Source: Brachypodium distachyon (taxonomy: Eukaryota > Streptophyta > Magnoliopsida > Poales > Poaceae). From it: a stretch of DNA of 64,000 nucleotides. The first letter of the stretch is position 1. Each line of letters starts with the position of its first letter. A model generated the notes under the pieces. The model worked only from the letters and a program-made list of their open reading frames with translations. It had not been told where the DNA came from and did not search any database. Below, piece after piece: positions 35,741-46,523 of this stretch. A program made the position numbers and the translations under genes. Location: positions 17,218,624 through 17,282,623 of the forward strand of contig NC_016134.3 in NCBI RefSeq assembly GCF_000005505.3. Direction: 5' to 3'.

Positions 35741-37594
35741 TTGTCAATGATCAGGCTAACTATTTTTTTTTTGTTTTCTTGTGTATTGTGTTGTAGATCG
35801 AAGGACCGTTCTTGGATGTACGCCAAGGACAGAATCAATGCTCGATGGATAACCGAATGGACGGTCTTTTTTGGAGTCGCGAAAGGTGATATGGAACGAA
35901 AAGGACTTTTGATGATGCGTTGTCCATGTCGCAAATGTGGAAACACATGCATGATGAAGCCTGAAGATGTTCAGATGCACGTGCTGGCATCGGGTTTTTT
36001 GGAAGGTTATTCTCGCTGGACTTGTCACGGGGAGGATGCGGTTGATGTCGGTAGCGGTAGCGAAGATGATGATGTCCTGCGGTATGATCTGGCGAATGAT
36101 TCCGAGGAAGAAACAAGGGTCGATGAGGAGGCTAATGTGGAAGGTGAAGGAGATCCACGTGGCAGGATTGCCGAAATGCTAGATGACCTGTACCTACGGG
36201 ACCAGCTGGAGGACCCCGAAGATGAGGCAGAGTCTACTCAGTTCAAAAAATTGTCGGAGGACGCAAACACACCCTTGTATGATGGAGCTGGCGAAGAAAA
36301 CAACGTGCTCGAAGTGACACTCGAACTTTTGAGGCTGAAGGCAGCATCATGCTGGTCAGACAAGAGCTTCACGAACTTGTTGAGTTACCTTGCTTCGGTT
36401 TTTCCACAGCCAAACAAGTTGCCCAAGAGCACATACGAGGCAAAGAAGATTATATGCCCGCTCGGATTAGATTGCGTGAAACATCATTCATGTCCAAACG
36501 ACTGCATTGTATACATTGGAGAGTACGAGAACCATGGGAGCTGCCACATATGCGGTGCATCGAGATACAAGAAGAAAAACGCCAGAGCTGGCGAAGACGA
36601 TGGGGAAGAAGTGATGAAGGGCAAGCCAGCAAAGACTGTCTAGTATCTTACCGCAGGTGGCCGAGTTGAACGTTGGATGCAGAACGTTAAGGACGCGAGG
36701 TATCTCGTCCATCACGATCCGGCACAGGCTGCATTCGATCTTGACGGGCACTACCGTGTGGAGGAACCTGGGGTCCTAAGACACCCTGCCGATGGGACTC
36801 AGTGGCGGAACTTCGACACGTCATTTCCGGATTTTGGGGCAGAGCCCAGAAACCTAAGGCTCGGTCTCAGCACTGACGGGATAAATCCTTTCGGAAACAT
36901 GAACAACAAGCATAGCACATGGCCAGTGATCTTGTTTGTCTACAACCTTCCTCCATGGTTAATCATGAATAGAAAGTACATCTACATGTGCATGCTCATA
37001 CAGGGTCCAAAGCAGCCGGGAGCTGACCTAAATGTGTATCTGCAGCTAGTGAAGGATGAGCTGAAGCAGCTTTGGAACCCTGGCAGAGTGGTTTGGGACG
37101 CAAACAGGAGTGAGTACTTCACGATGAGAGCAGCGCTTCTGACCTGCGTGCATGACTATCCCGCGAATGGAAATACTTCATGCCAGGTGACACATGGCTA
37201 GAAGGTATGTACAAAGTGCGGGAAAAACACGACATCGAAGAAGCTGCCCGCTTCATCGAAAATTGTTTACATGGGCCACCGAAAGTGGTTGGATGCTAAA
37301 GACCCTTGGAGGGATGACAAGGAAAGGTTCAATGGGAAGAAGGAGCACGGGACAGCACCGAAGGAGAAGTCTGGTATGCAAATCCTCGAAATTGTGAACG
37401 ATCTTGAGGTTGTCACAGAAAGATTGCTGCGAAGAAATATAAAGAACCTGAAGACGTCGTGTGAAAACGGAGATCCGTATCTTTTGTTTTGGGCCTGTGG
37501 GGTGGTCAGGCATCCAAGACACCTTCTACTAGGATATGTTGTTCCAGGATATGTTGTTCCTTCACTGCCGTCGCAAGCATCACCATCACTGTGA
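35741..37594 (+). pseudogene. CACTA TNP2 transposase, N-terminal half, broken
   Basis: One continuous frame, probably entered through an acceptor at about 35796 (TTGTAG). It starts with the transposase-associated zinc domain (RSWMYAKDRINARW, CPCRKCGNTC) and continues into the TNP2 catalytic region (LGLDCVKHHSCPNDC, then LSTDGINPFGNMNNKHSTWP, then LPPWLIMNRKYIYMCMLIQG). It is broken by in-frame stops at 36641 (TAG where TGG is expected) and 37199 (TAG where a Tyr codon is expected). Homology fades after about 37480, before the DUF4218-like part. Enzymatic function is therefore lost. It is the likely counterpart of the C-terminal fragment at 43405-44485. Confidence 0.85.
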
Positions 37595-37949
37595 TTTGGC
37601 TTGCACCTTTGCTCTTTGTTGCATGGGCTTAGAGAAGAATTATTACATTGTTAGCTAAAAATATTACTGAGAACTGAGAGTCCAAACTTACATGGTTAGG
37701 CTGAAAAAAATACGGGGAACTGAGTTTCGATCGATCCAAGACCAGTCAATTGAGGTTCTTCCCATCTTGCAGTCCAAGATCACATCATTGACCAGTTACT
37801 CCTGCTGGTACATATCCCACGCCTACATCACTGCTTATCCTGCTCTTAATGCATCAGTTTTGGTACAATTCAACAAGTATTGTTCTCCGAATTCCACGAT
37901 TCAACAATTTCACATATGGAATACCACACTGCTACAGAAAGACTTATCA

Positions 37950-38160
37950 GCAACGGTCGAAAAACAACATCAGTAACGGTCGGGGCCGCCGTTACTAACT
38001 TCGTGTTACTGATGTACCATCATCAGTAACGGTCACTGCGACCGTTACTGATGTATATATCATCAGTGGCGGGCGGGCCGATCCGACCGTTACTGATGTA
38101 TATATCATCAGTAACGGTCGTGTTGCCACATCAGTGTCGGTCGAGCGACCGACACTGATA
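37950..38160. repeat. CACTA subterminal repeat array
   Basis: Copies of CATCAGTAACGGTCG and GACCGTTACTGATG in both orientations, the same core as at 34990-35275 and 43035-43225, showing that all three ends belong to one CACTA family. Confidence 0.85.
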
Positions 38161-38264
38161 CATTTTCGGTATTTAAAAAATTAATTAAAACCACAGAAAA
38201 TACACAGAATAATATATACATCACAACACATCACATCACAGCACAGAAAAATATATATAAAACC

Positions 38265-38321
38265 GCATCACATCACATCACATCACATCACATCACATCA
38301 CATCACATCACATCACATCAT
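38265..38321. repeat. (CATCA)n microsatellite
   Basis: About eleven perfect tandem copies of CATCA inside element 2, just next to the subterminal repeats, whose core also contains ACATCA. Confidence 0.9.
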
Positions 38322-38468
38322 TTAAAGCATACAAATGTATATAAAGCCGCATCATTTAAAGTATATAAAGAATACAATAGTATCTCACTTCACGACATTG
38401 ATTACAAAGTCTCAAAATTTCATAGAAGCATATAAAGAATACAAATGTATCTCATTTCAAGTTTGAAG

Positions 38469-41400
38469 CTATTGTTGTGGGTGAACCCTAGACACCACTT
38501 GTTCCACGCGTTCGTAGAAGTCCCCACTAGGCTTGATGACCTCATTGTTGATGAGATGGGCGAACTCCCTTTGAATGTTATACACGACCCATTTAGGTCG
38601 GTGTTCCATTGTCATTCAGGGCTGACAGTACTCTTCTATCGCCGCGACTGACCCCTTCCACTCAGGCTTGAACATGCTAACATTCTCCATAAGGATGTGA
38701 CAACAGCAGTAGCCACAAAACACACTGCCGGACGGCTGTTGCTGGCAAGGGAACCTGTGATTGTGATGAGGCTCGTCTTTATAGCCTTTACCAGCTAGTT
38801 TTTCCTTGGTCATCACTTTCCAGGCAGTGTTAATGAGTGATTTGATGGGTTTCCAGAACCGACCTCGAACACCCTTCTTCGAAAGTAGTGAATCGAAGTA
38901 GTACATCACGGACCAAGACAAACAAATGAGTAGTGTCACCCAATGGTCTCTGTTTTGAAAAGAAACAAACTTTAGTATCTAAGGGTGTATAAGAAAGACT
39001 GAATTAGAAAAAACAAACAGTTCCATATATAAAATTGAACTTACTCCAAATTAAGAAAGAAGAGGATAAAGTCGTGGTCCGCGTATTTCTCGAGACATGC
39101 CGCCAAGTATTTAGATGCCAGGGTTCTTGAGGGATCCTTTTCTGGCTCAAGACCGATGTCACCGTAGTTGAACATCGCGGGGTCTAGAATGGCTACTTTT
39201 TTGACCTCTATTCGCCGCAATTCTCTTATTTGGTAGGCAGACCATAGCCTTAAGAGGTTGATATCAAGCTTTTAGCGGTTGAAGAGGTGGAACAGTTCGT
39301 TGAACTCCACACCAAAGGTGATAGGACGTTCCTGAATGTTCCCGGTTTCTTGGTCAAAGAAGCCATAGTCTCGTGGGATTCGAACATTGATTTGTTGGGC
39401 ATGTTGTTGAGAACCAGCTGATTCTTGCATGTAGAACTGATGAAGCTCTTGCATCTCTCTGGACACGGCACGCAGGGAATCTTCGGTGACCATCGGTCTT
39501 CTAGGATAGTAAATAAGCACCCGGTCAAACTCCCTAACCATGAAACAGGATCCATCTTCGAATCTCTGGCCTTGATGGGGGTTCTTTATGAGAATGTCAG
39601 GCCTATTGTCCTCCCAGACTCCAAGACTCCAGTTATGTCAGGCACATAGTGCATCTCATCTTGAGTGACATTAGAGAATTCCTTGATGGTCTTGCCGCCG
39701 CGCCCCCTCTTTTTATGCCTCCTCTTATTGCCCCATGCCTTCTGCTCCTCTGCCTTGTATTTGTCATCGATCTTGCGGCCACCCATGGACTCAGCGGCAC
39801 CCAAGAGAGAGAAGGTAGGAGGGACGCTTCCAGCCTGTGCCGACCCTGTGATCTGGCTATCTTTGAGCTGTGGAGGCATCGACATTGCCCGCTCTTCATC
39901 TCCACCGGCATCGACAGGAGGAAGTATCTTAGGGGAAAGGCCGAGCGGCGATTGAGAAGTACCTTTGTGGGCGGAGGGAGATGGAGTCATAGAGGGCCGG
40001 CGCTAGTTGTAGAGAGATATCAAGCTCCTAGGCCACATAATGCGGTAGTTTGGACAACCGCCTAGGATATCCATGCCTTCCTTCGGAGGTAGCGGGATAG
40101 CATAATCACGATGCTCCTCGACGACGGAGTCCACCATCACACTCACTTGTGCGTCGTTCATAAGAATGCCGTGCACCAGTGGCGGTGATTGTCTGGGCAT
40201 CAGGCGGCCAATGGCGCCTACAGGCTTCCCAGGCTTGTCTACGTGGATACGACACTTCACCGGTGCCTGTGCGTAACAAGAAGAAGGCATATGTGTGTAA
40301 GATCTTTATTCATGAAGTAAGGAGTGAAAAAGAGTTTGAAAAGTATGCTTACAAGGATGTTGTCTCTCGAACCCGGATCGTTATCCCAGATGCCCTCGCT
40401 TGGGTCCGGTTGGCTAGCGGGGGTTGTCCATGCCAGGAGCCGGGCTGTAACCTGGGGTGTAGGTGTCTTCGTCGTCGTACGTGTGTCGGAGGCGGCGCTG
40501 CTCTTCAGCGGGGTGCTCTTTCGCGGGGGAAGAGGAGGAAGAGGAGGAAGGAGGTTCCTCAAAACCTTCCACTCCTCCCCCGAGCATGGCGTCAAGGGCG
40601 GGGTGGTCTTTGGCCAATGCCGACACCAAATGATGGACGGCTTGCACTGCATATTCTCGCGACACCTCTTGAAACAGCATAGATGCCTGCTCTCGCGCCT
40701 CCGCCTTAGCTTGTTCTATTATTTCAGCAGAAGCGGGAAGCTTTTTCTGGACCCTGCTTCGCTTCGGAGCAGGCGGGAAATAATCATCCCAGCAGGCCCC
40801 TTCGCCTTCCTCTAGAACACGGCCCGTGTGCTCCGCCTTTTGCAAGCCGGCGGTCACAGCCGACTCCCACCTCTTGCTCTGCACGGAGTTGTCGGATGTT
40901 TCTGACCTCTTGCTTTCCTCCCATTTGTGGGCATTTTCTTTTTATCATATAAGACATGATGTGAGTCTATATGGATCAGGAGTGTCCTAATTAACGCCGA
41001 AAACAAATTAATGCACGTGAACCCTTACCGTAAATTTTTTAACAGGCTCAATGCCCGCCCACTCCTCTGGTGTCATGTGCTGACGTGCATATTCTCTAGC
41101 ACGTTGGTCCTCCAGCATGTCATGCACTGGAGGCACCCTGCCTGCCGCCACAAGAATTCGGTCCTGCTTGCGCCAGACCTTCTTCTTCCCCTCTTTCCCC
41201 GCACTTCCTAGCCTATGGTTCAAGGGCTTCCTCGCGCGCAACGCCCTCATACGTTCACTCTTCGCAATGAAGGCAGGGTCTGACAATTCCTTCTTGAATT
41301 TGTCCCATTCGGCCTCATCAGTTATCGACGACCATTTCTTCTTGATGATCTCATACAGTTTGTCCATCCACTTTCTAGCGGTGGTTTTCCAATTAGCAAG

Positions 41401-41871
41401 TCTATTGCGCACTGCTATGTTGACGGATGCTAGGAATCGCTCGCGCCACTCATCAGTGACTTGGAACCTCCTTGCAACGTCCGTGATACACGTGTTTCTA
41501 ACGACTTCAGAGATGTCACTCCACTCGTCGGTGATCTTGCAATATTTACGTGCAACGGCTCCACAGGTCGTTGCGAAGGCCTTCTGTGCCCTCTCACGCG
41601 ACTCTGGGTGGCCTCTCTCAGAGTGTCGGGTGACCACGTAACAAAACTCCTTCAAGTTGTGGCTCCCCCTCGGCGTCTTCTTCCTTGGCTTCTTAGCGGT
41701 AGTTTCAGTTGGCTGCGGGTTATTTTCTTCCACCCGTCGCTCGTTGTCGCGCTCTTCTGAACGAGAGCTACCTAAGCTAGAGCTGGCAATTTGCTCTCCC
41801 GATGAAGACTCTTCATTGACACGATCTACCTCCTCCCGATAAAGAACTGATTTCTGGCTACTCTTGCCCAT
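38469..41871 (-). pseudogene. CACTA TNP1-type protein fused to Ulp1-like protease, broken
   Basis: Reading leftwards from 41871 (MGKSSQKS): an acidic, basic-patched start, then the plant En/Spm TNP1-type domain (HSERGHPESRERAQK to MTPEEWAGIE; exon ends 41029), and a second exon (about 40953-40460, EESKRSETSD onward). The conserved linker RIHVDKPGKPVGAIG begins at about 40264. At the end comes an Ulp1/C48-like domain: catalytic His in RDHWVTLL, Asp in YYFDS, Gln and Cys in QQPSGSVFCGYC. The gene is broken by stops at 40003 and after FHLFNR (about 39273) and by a frame change near 39620. Such fusions are common in grass CACTA elements; the DNA-binding part acts in transposition and the protease role is unknown. 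Confidence 0.75.
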
Positions 41872-42289
41872 TTCGTACCTATGCCATCAAAACCATCAAA
41901 TATATATCGGCCGAAAATTTCGGCATGACCTATGCTAAAAAACTAGCAATTTTTCTCTATTAGGAGCTCGAAACCTGCATAAAAAACCCACCCGCATATG
42001 TACCCCGTCAGCTCGTTGGCCGGCCCCTTCTCCAATGACCCGACACGATGGTCGGGCCCACAATTCATTACTCAATTCTCCAAAATAGCATATAAAACAA
42101 CATGTATATATGACAGCATCTAATAATCTAATAATGAACACTTCACATTGCTAAAAAAATTCAGTTAATCAGCAGCAGCATGTTCTTTTATGACATTGTC
42201 TGACCAGCAACATGTATACATGACATTAAGCAAATAACCCTAAATTAAGTTAAGGGGCAGCAGCAGCAGTATTCAGCAACATTGTCTTA

Positions 42290-42560
42290 TTCAGCAACCC
42301 TAATCCTAACAGCAACATTGTCTTATTGAGTTAGCTCTCGTTAAATTAACAACATATTAATTTGCTAACCCTAACCCTAAAGTACTCTAACACTAACACT
42401 AACCCTAACAACAACAACTAATTTGACACACTCAACAATGCTACAATATGCTAAATTAACAGCATATTAATTTGCTAATCCTAACAACAGCAACAACAAC
42501 TAATTTGCTAGCCCTAACCCAAAAAACAACAACTAATTTGCTAATTCTAAATCCTAACCC
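42290..42560. repeat. degenerate CCCTAA (telomere-like) repeats
   Basis: Interspersed CCCTAA and CTAACC units, including AACCCTAACCCTAA at about 42368 and several TAATTTGCTAA copies. They sit in the upstream intron/UTR region of the TNP1 gene. Confidence 0.6.
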
Positions 42561-43034
42561 TAAATCAGAGGAGAGGGAGGGAGGCAGAGGAGAAGGAGGC
42601 AGAGGCGCGCACCTGTGATTGAGGAGACGGCGGCACGTGCTCGGGGAGGAGGGAGACTGCGGCGCGGGGTGGCGGCACTCGGGCGAGGACGACGACACGG
42701 GGTGCAGGGCGGCGGGCTCGGGCTCGGGGTCGACGGCGGCGGGGTGGCGGTGCTCGGGGTGGAGGGAGACGGCGCTGAGGAGAAGGACGGCGGGCTCGGG
42801 GTCGACGGCGAGGACGAGGCGACGCGGGGTGGCGGCCGGAGGGCGTCGGGTCGGGGGCGTCGGGCTCGGGGCAGCGGAGGAGGTCGACGGCGCGGAGGAG
42901 GTTGATGGCGGCGGCGAAGATCCGGCAGGGCTTCACCCGGGGGAGGAGGAGCGCCCACTGTTGGTCTGCTAGGAAAGTGACACGCAGGCGAGTAGAGTAA
43001 CGGGCTAGGGTTTCGACCGCTCATTTTATACGCC

Positions 43035-43225
43035 GAAGCACATCAATAGCGGTCGCGTAACCGCGCGACCGTTACTGATGATCACCTACACATCAGTAAC
43101 GGGTGGGCGGCTCAGCAACCGTTACTGATGTGCTTACATTAGTAACGGGCGACAGAGCGACCGACCGTTACTGATGTGCTCCTATACATCAGTAATGGTC
43201 GCATAGTAATTGACCGTTACTGATG
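43035..43225. repeat. CACTA subterminal repeat array, right
   Basis: Five or more copies of ACATCAGTAACGG and ACCGTTACTGATG in both orientations, upstream of the minus-strand TNP1 gene. Confidence 0.85.
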
Positions 43226-43404
43226 TGCTACTATGCTTGTTGGGGCAGTTGTATTTCTCTAGTATTTGTGCTACATTAAATTCAAAAAATTCATCACATG
43301 CATACAAATTTCACACATATTTTCACTTAGTACAAAGTTTGCATTAAGACAATACGAGTACATTTTACAATGTGACTACTAGTGCTTCTCCTTCCTTCGG
43401 TAAG

Positions 43405-44485
43405 TCATAACTTGACTCCTCGCAGAACTGCTTCTGAGGTAGGTTTTTGTGGTATTTTCTCGCTCTCGCTCCCATCACTTCTTCTTTTCCCTCTCCTTTT
43501 CCTCGTTAGTATCGTCCGTTCTGCTTCTTCGTCATATGCGGCGGTCGTCGGACCATGGAAATCTTCGTAGTCTTCTTGTGAAGTAACTTCGTGCACTCCA
43601 ACAATGCTTCTTTTCCCTCTTCTTACTATGACGCGGCCTTTATTTGCCGGGTCGTCTATGTAGAATACTTGCTTGCATTGTTTAGCAAAGACCCATGGTT
43701 CCTCTCTTGCCGGGATTTTTCTCACGTCAACTTGTTCACGAGGGATCTCAGGAGGTAGCACCATCGTCGTGAACCTGTGACTTTCTTCTTTGTCACCTTT
43801 GGTCCATCTTACACGGAACATTGGGATCTTTGTGATCGAGTACTCCAATTCCCAGATCTCCTTGATAACGCCGAAGAACGCTTTGGTTTTGCTGTTGTTG
43901 TTTGTCGCAGTCTCAGAAGTCATGACTACACCACTATTTTGATACGTGCTTTTACGGTCCTGAGAGGTAGTGTAGAAGTTATAGCCGTTGATCGCATATG
44001 ATTGCCAAGTAGAGACGTGGTAAGCAGGTTCCCGTGACAAACATGGAACCATCTCTTCTGATACATTGGTCGTCTCCCTGTCATACCAATAATTCTTCAG
44101 CCACGCTGCGAATGTTTTATTGTGCTCCCAGTGGATCCAGACTTCTCCTCTTTTAGGGTTTTCATTTCACAGTTGTTCCATGTGCATTTCCTGATAAGGC
44201 CGGCAGCAATCGACAGTTTGCAACATAACCAAATGTGCTCTTTCAAAGTCAGCTTCCCTTCCTGTTCCATAGACATTAAGGTATGTATGTCCAAGGCCAC
44301 CTTCGCCATCGAGCTTCCCTTTTGCCATGATTCGGGAAGACCTATTGATTTCTAATCGGCCAACCAATCCGTGCAGAACTCGATGCACTCTTCTACCCTA
44401 AAGCATTCCACGATGCTACCTTCCGGACGCGATCTGTTACGAACGTAGCGCTTCAGAAACTTCTGCTTGGGATCCTGCTTGCTTC
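43405..44485 (-). pseudogene. CACTA TNP2 transposase, C-terminal part, broken
   Basis: Read leftwards, it begins abruptly at 44485 with KFLKRYVRNRSRPEGSIVE, the family block that precedes CFRVEECIEFCTDWLAD. It then runs through GHTYLNVYG and NKTFAAWLKNYWYD into a DUF4216-type C-terminus (INGYNFYTTSQDRKSTYQNS, IKEIWELEYS). It carries a TAG after WLAD, a frame change near 44320 and a TGA where TGG is expected (about 44167). It abuts the gypsy element G1 at its 5' side. It supplies family regions absent from the plus-strand fragment at 35741-37594, with the middle missing. Confidence 0.8.
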
Positions 44486-46523
44486 AAGGAAGCTGCGCCA
44501 TTACTTTCAGGCGCACAGCATCACGGTGGTGTCGGGGTTCTGCCTAGAGAGGGCCCTCACCAACCGTGAAGCCACCGGGAGGGTGGCCGAGTGGAGAATG
44601 GAGCTGGCGGAGTTCGGACTGCGTTTCGCAAACACCAAGAGCATCAAGAGTGCCGCTCTCGCTGACTTCGTCGTGGAGTGGACATCAACAGGCACAGAGG
44701 AAGAAGAGCCGGAAGCGAGCCTTCCCGGCACATTGGACGAAGGGTACTGGGTCATGTACTTCGACGATGCCTTGTGCTTGCAGGGCGCCGGTGCCGGAGT
44801 GGTGATCAAGTCACCCACTGGGGACCAGCTCAAGTTCCTGATACAGCTCGACTTCGCCAACTCCACCAACGACACAGTAGAGTACGAGGGACTATTTTCC
44901 GGGCTATGCGCGGCAATCACTGTCGACATCAAGCGCTTGGTTGTTCGCGGAGACTCCCAACTCGTGATCAACCAGGTAAACAAGGACTACGACTGCCCCC
45001 AGATGGCAGGGTACGTGGAGGAAGTTCGAAAATTGGAGTCCAAGTTCAAAGGACTTCGATTTGAGCACGTAAAGCGCAAGGACAACTTTGTTGCGGATGA
45101 ACTGTCCAAGAGGGCAGCGGAACGCAGCAAGGTGTCTCCTGGGGTGTTCATGCAGAGGCAGTCGAAGCCCTCTGTCGACCCCAAGGAAGTTGCCGGGGAA
45201 GCCCCTCCGGCAACTCAAGGTGACCCTGCAGCTGCAGGAGACTATGCCGCCAAACTGGTGGCATATACTAGCCGGGAGCCACCACCCTGGGGGACGGATA
45301 TTATTTGCTACCTCAAGGACGGGACTCTCCCGGAGGAAGACGTTGCCGCAGAGCGAGTAGCCCGGCAAGCTAAAATGTGCGCCCTGGTGGACAGAGAACT
45401 CTACCGTAGGGGTCCTAACGGAGTCATACTCCTCTGCGTGCCCCAGGAAGAAGGACGCCTCGTTGCTGGAAGATATACATCGAGGCACATGCTCACACCA
45501 TGTGGCCTCCAGGGCACTAGCTGGGAAGCGTTCTGGCACGGCTTCTATTGGCTGACAGCACTAGCCGATGCCGAGCAATTAGTCAAGACCTGTGAAGCAT
45601 GCCAGTTTCATGCCAAGAAGAGCAACCAACCAGCGCAAGCCCTGCAAGTCATCCCGTCCTCGTGGCCATTCGTGGTCTAGGGGCTGGACATCGTCGGCAA
45701 GCTGCCGAGAGCAGTTGGCGGCTACGAGTACCTGCTCGTGGCCATCGACAAGTTCTCAAAGTGGATCGAGGTGGAGCCTGTCCGAGCTGTCACGGCGTAG
45801 GCAGCCATCAAGTACTTCAAGGGCATTGTGTGCCGGTTTGGTGTGCCTAACGGCATCATCACCGATAATGGCACGCAATTCAGTAGTGCGGTGTTCCAAA
45901 CTTACTGCGAGGACATGGGCACTAAGATTCACTTCTCCTCTGTTGCTCATCCGAGGAGCAATGGGCAAGTTGAGCGAGCCAACGCAGAAGTGCTGCGAGG
46001 GCTCAAAACGAGAACCTTTGACAAGCTCAAAGGCCATGGGAAACACTGGGTTGAAGAACTCCAGCCCGTGCTGTGGTCATTGCGGACCACACCGAGTCGG
46101 GCGACGGGTCAAACTCCGTTTACCCTCGTCTACGGGGCAGAAGCTGTGCTGTCCCTCGAGCTCAAGTATGGGTCACCTCGAGTACATGGGTACGGCGACA
46201 AGAGCCAACACACGTAGAGGATTGATGACCTTGCCTTCATCGAGGAGATTTGATGCCGGGTTGCTGTACGAGCTGCAAGCTATCAGGAGGGACTCCGTCG
46301 TTATCACGACAGAAGAGTCCGTCCCCGGGGGCTCGAGGTTGGAGACCTCGTCCTGTGCCGGATACAAGGAACGAAGGCCGGGAACAAGTTGACTCCAATC
46401 TGGGAAGGCCCTTTCCGGGTAGTGCAGGTGACCAGACCGGGGGCTGTCAGGCTGGAAACCGAAGAAGGCTTGCCGGTGCCCAATAGTTGGAACATTGAGC
46501 ACCTACGCAAGTTCTACCCGTGA
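44486..46523 (+). pseudogene. G1 pol: RNase H and integrase, broken
   Basis: One reading frame. RNase H keeps its acidic residues: YFDDA, VEYEGL, GDSQL and VADELSK. The integrase zinc region follows (CEACQFHAKK), then the catalytic core with Asp residues in WGLDIVGKLP-like and ITDNGTQFSS contexts and Glu in SNGQVERANAEVL. The C-terminal part is EGPFRVVQVTRPGAVRLE, ending HLRKFYP. Stops interrupt at 45678 (TAG for TGG), 45798 (TAG for CAG), 46215 (TAG) and about 46251 (TGA for CGA). The segment 45456-45527 is read out of frame and has lost the His pair of the zinc finger. No activity is expected. Confidence 0.85.

Larger units (their letters stand above)
34960..37600 (+). mobile_element. CACTA (En/Spm) element 1, left part
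   Basis: Begins with the CACTA terminus CACTACTACAAAACGG. A subterminal array (about 34990-35275) follows, in which ACATCAGTGGCGGTC and its complement GACCGTTACTGATG recur in both orientations. Then come a GC-rich leader and the TNP2 transposase gene. The right part, including the matching end, is missing or displaced. Confidence 0.85.
37927..43265 (-). mobile_element. CACTA element 2 with TNP1/Ulp1 gene
   Basis: The left end is CACTGCTACAGAAAGAC at 37927, with a subterminal array behind it (37950-38160). The right end is probably near 43265: its reverse complement reads CACAAATACTAGAGAAA, a degenerate CACTA terminus. The right subterminal array is at about 43035-43225. Inside is a minus-strand gene with TNP1-type and Ulp1-like parts. 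Target duplications do not match, so the right border is approximate. Confidence 0.65.

Noticed and set aside
38265..38321. Regular short repeats as a CRISPR array
   Set aside because: Pure CATCA tandem units with no spacers, in plant DNA; a microsatellite.
42560..43024. Overlapping Pro/Arg-rich frames on both strands upstream of the TNP1 gene
   Set aside because: GC-rich leader of the CACTA gene; low complexity, no motif.
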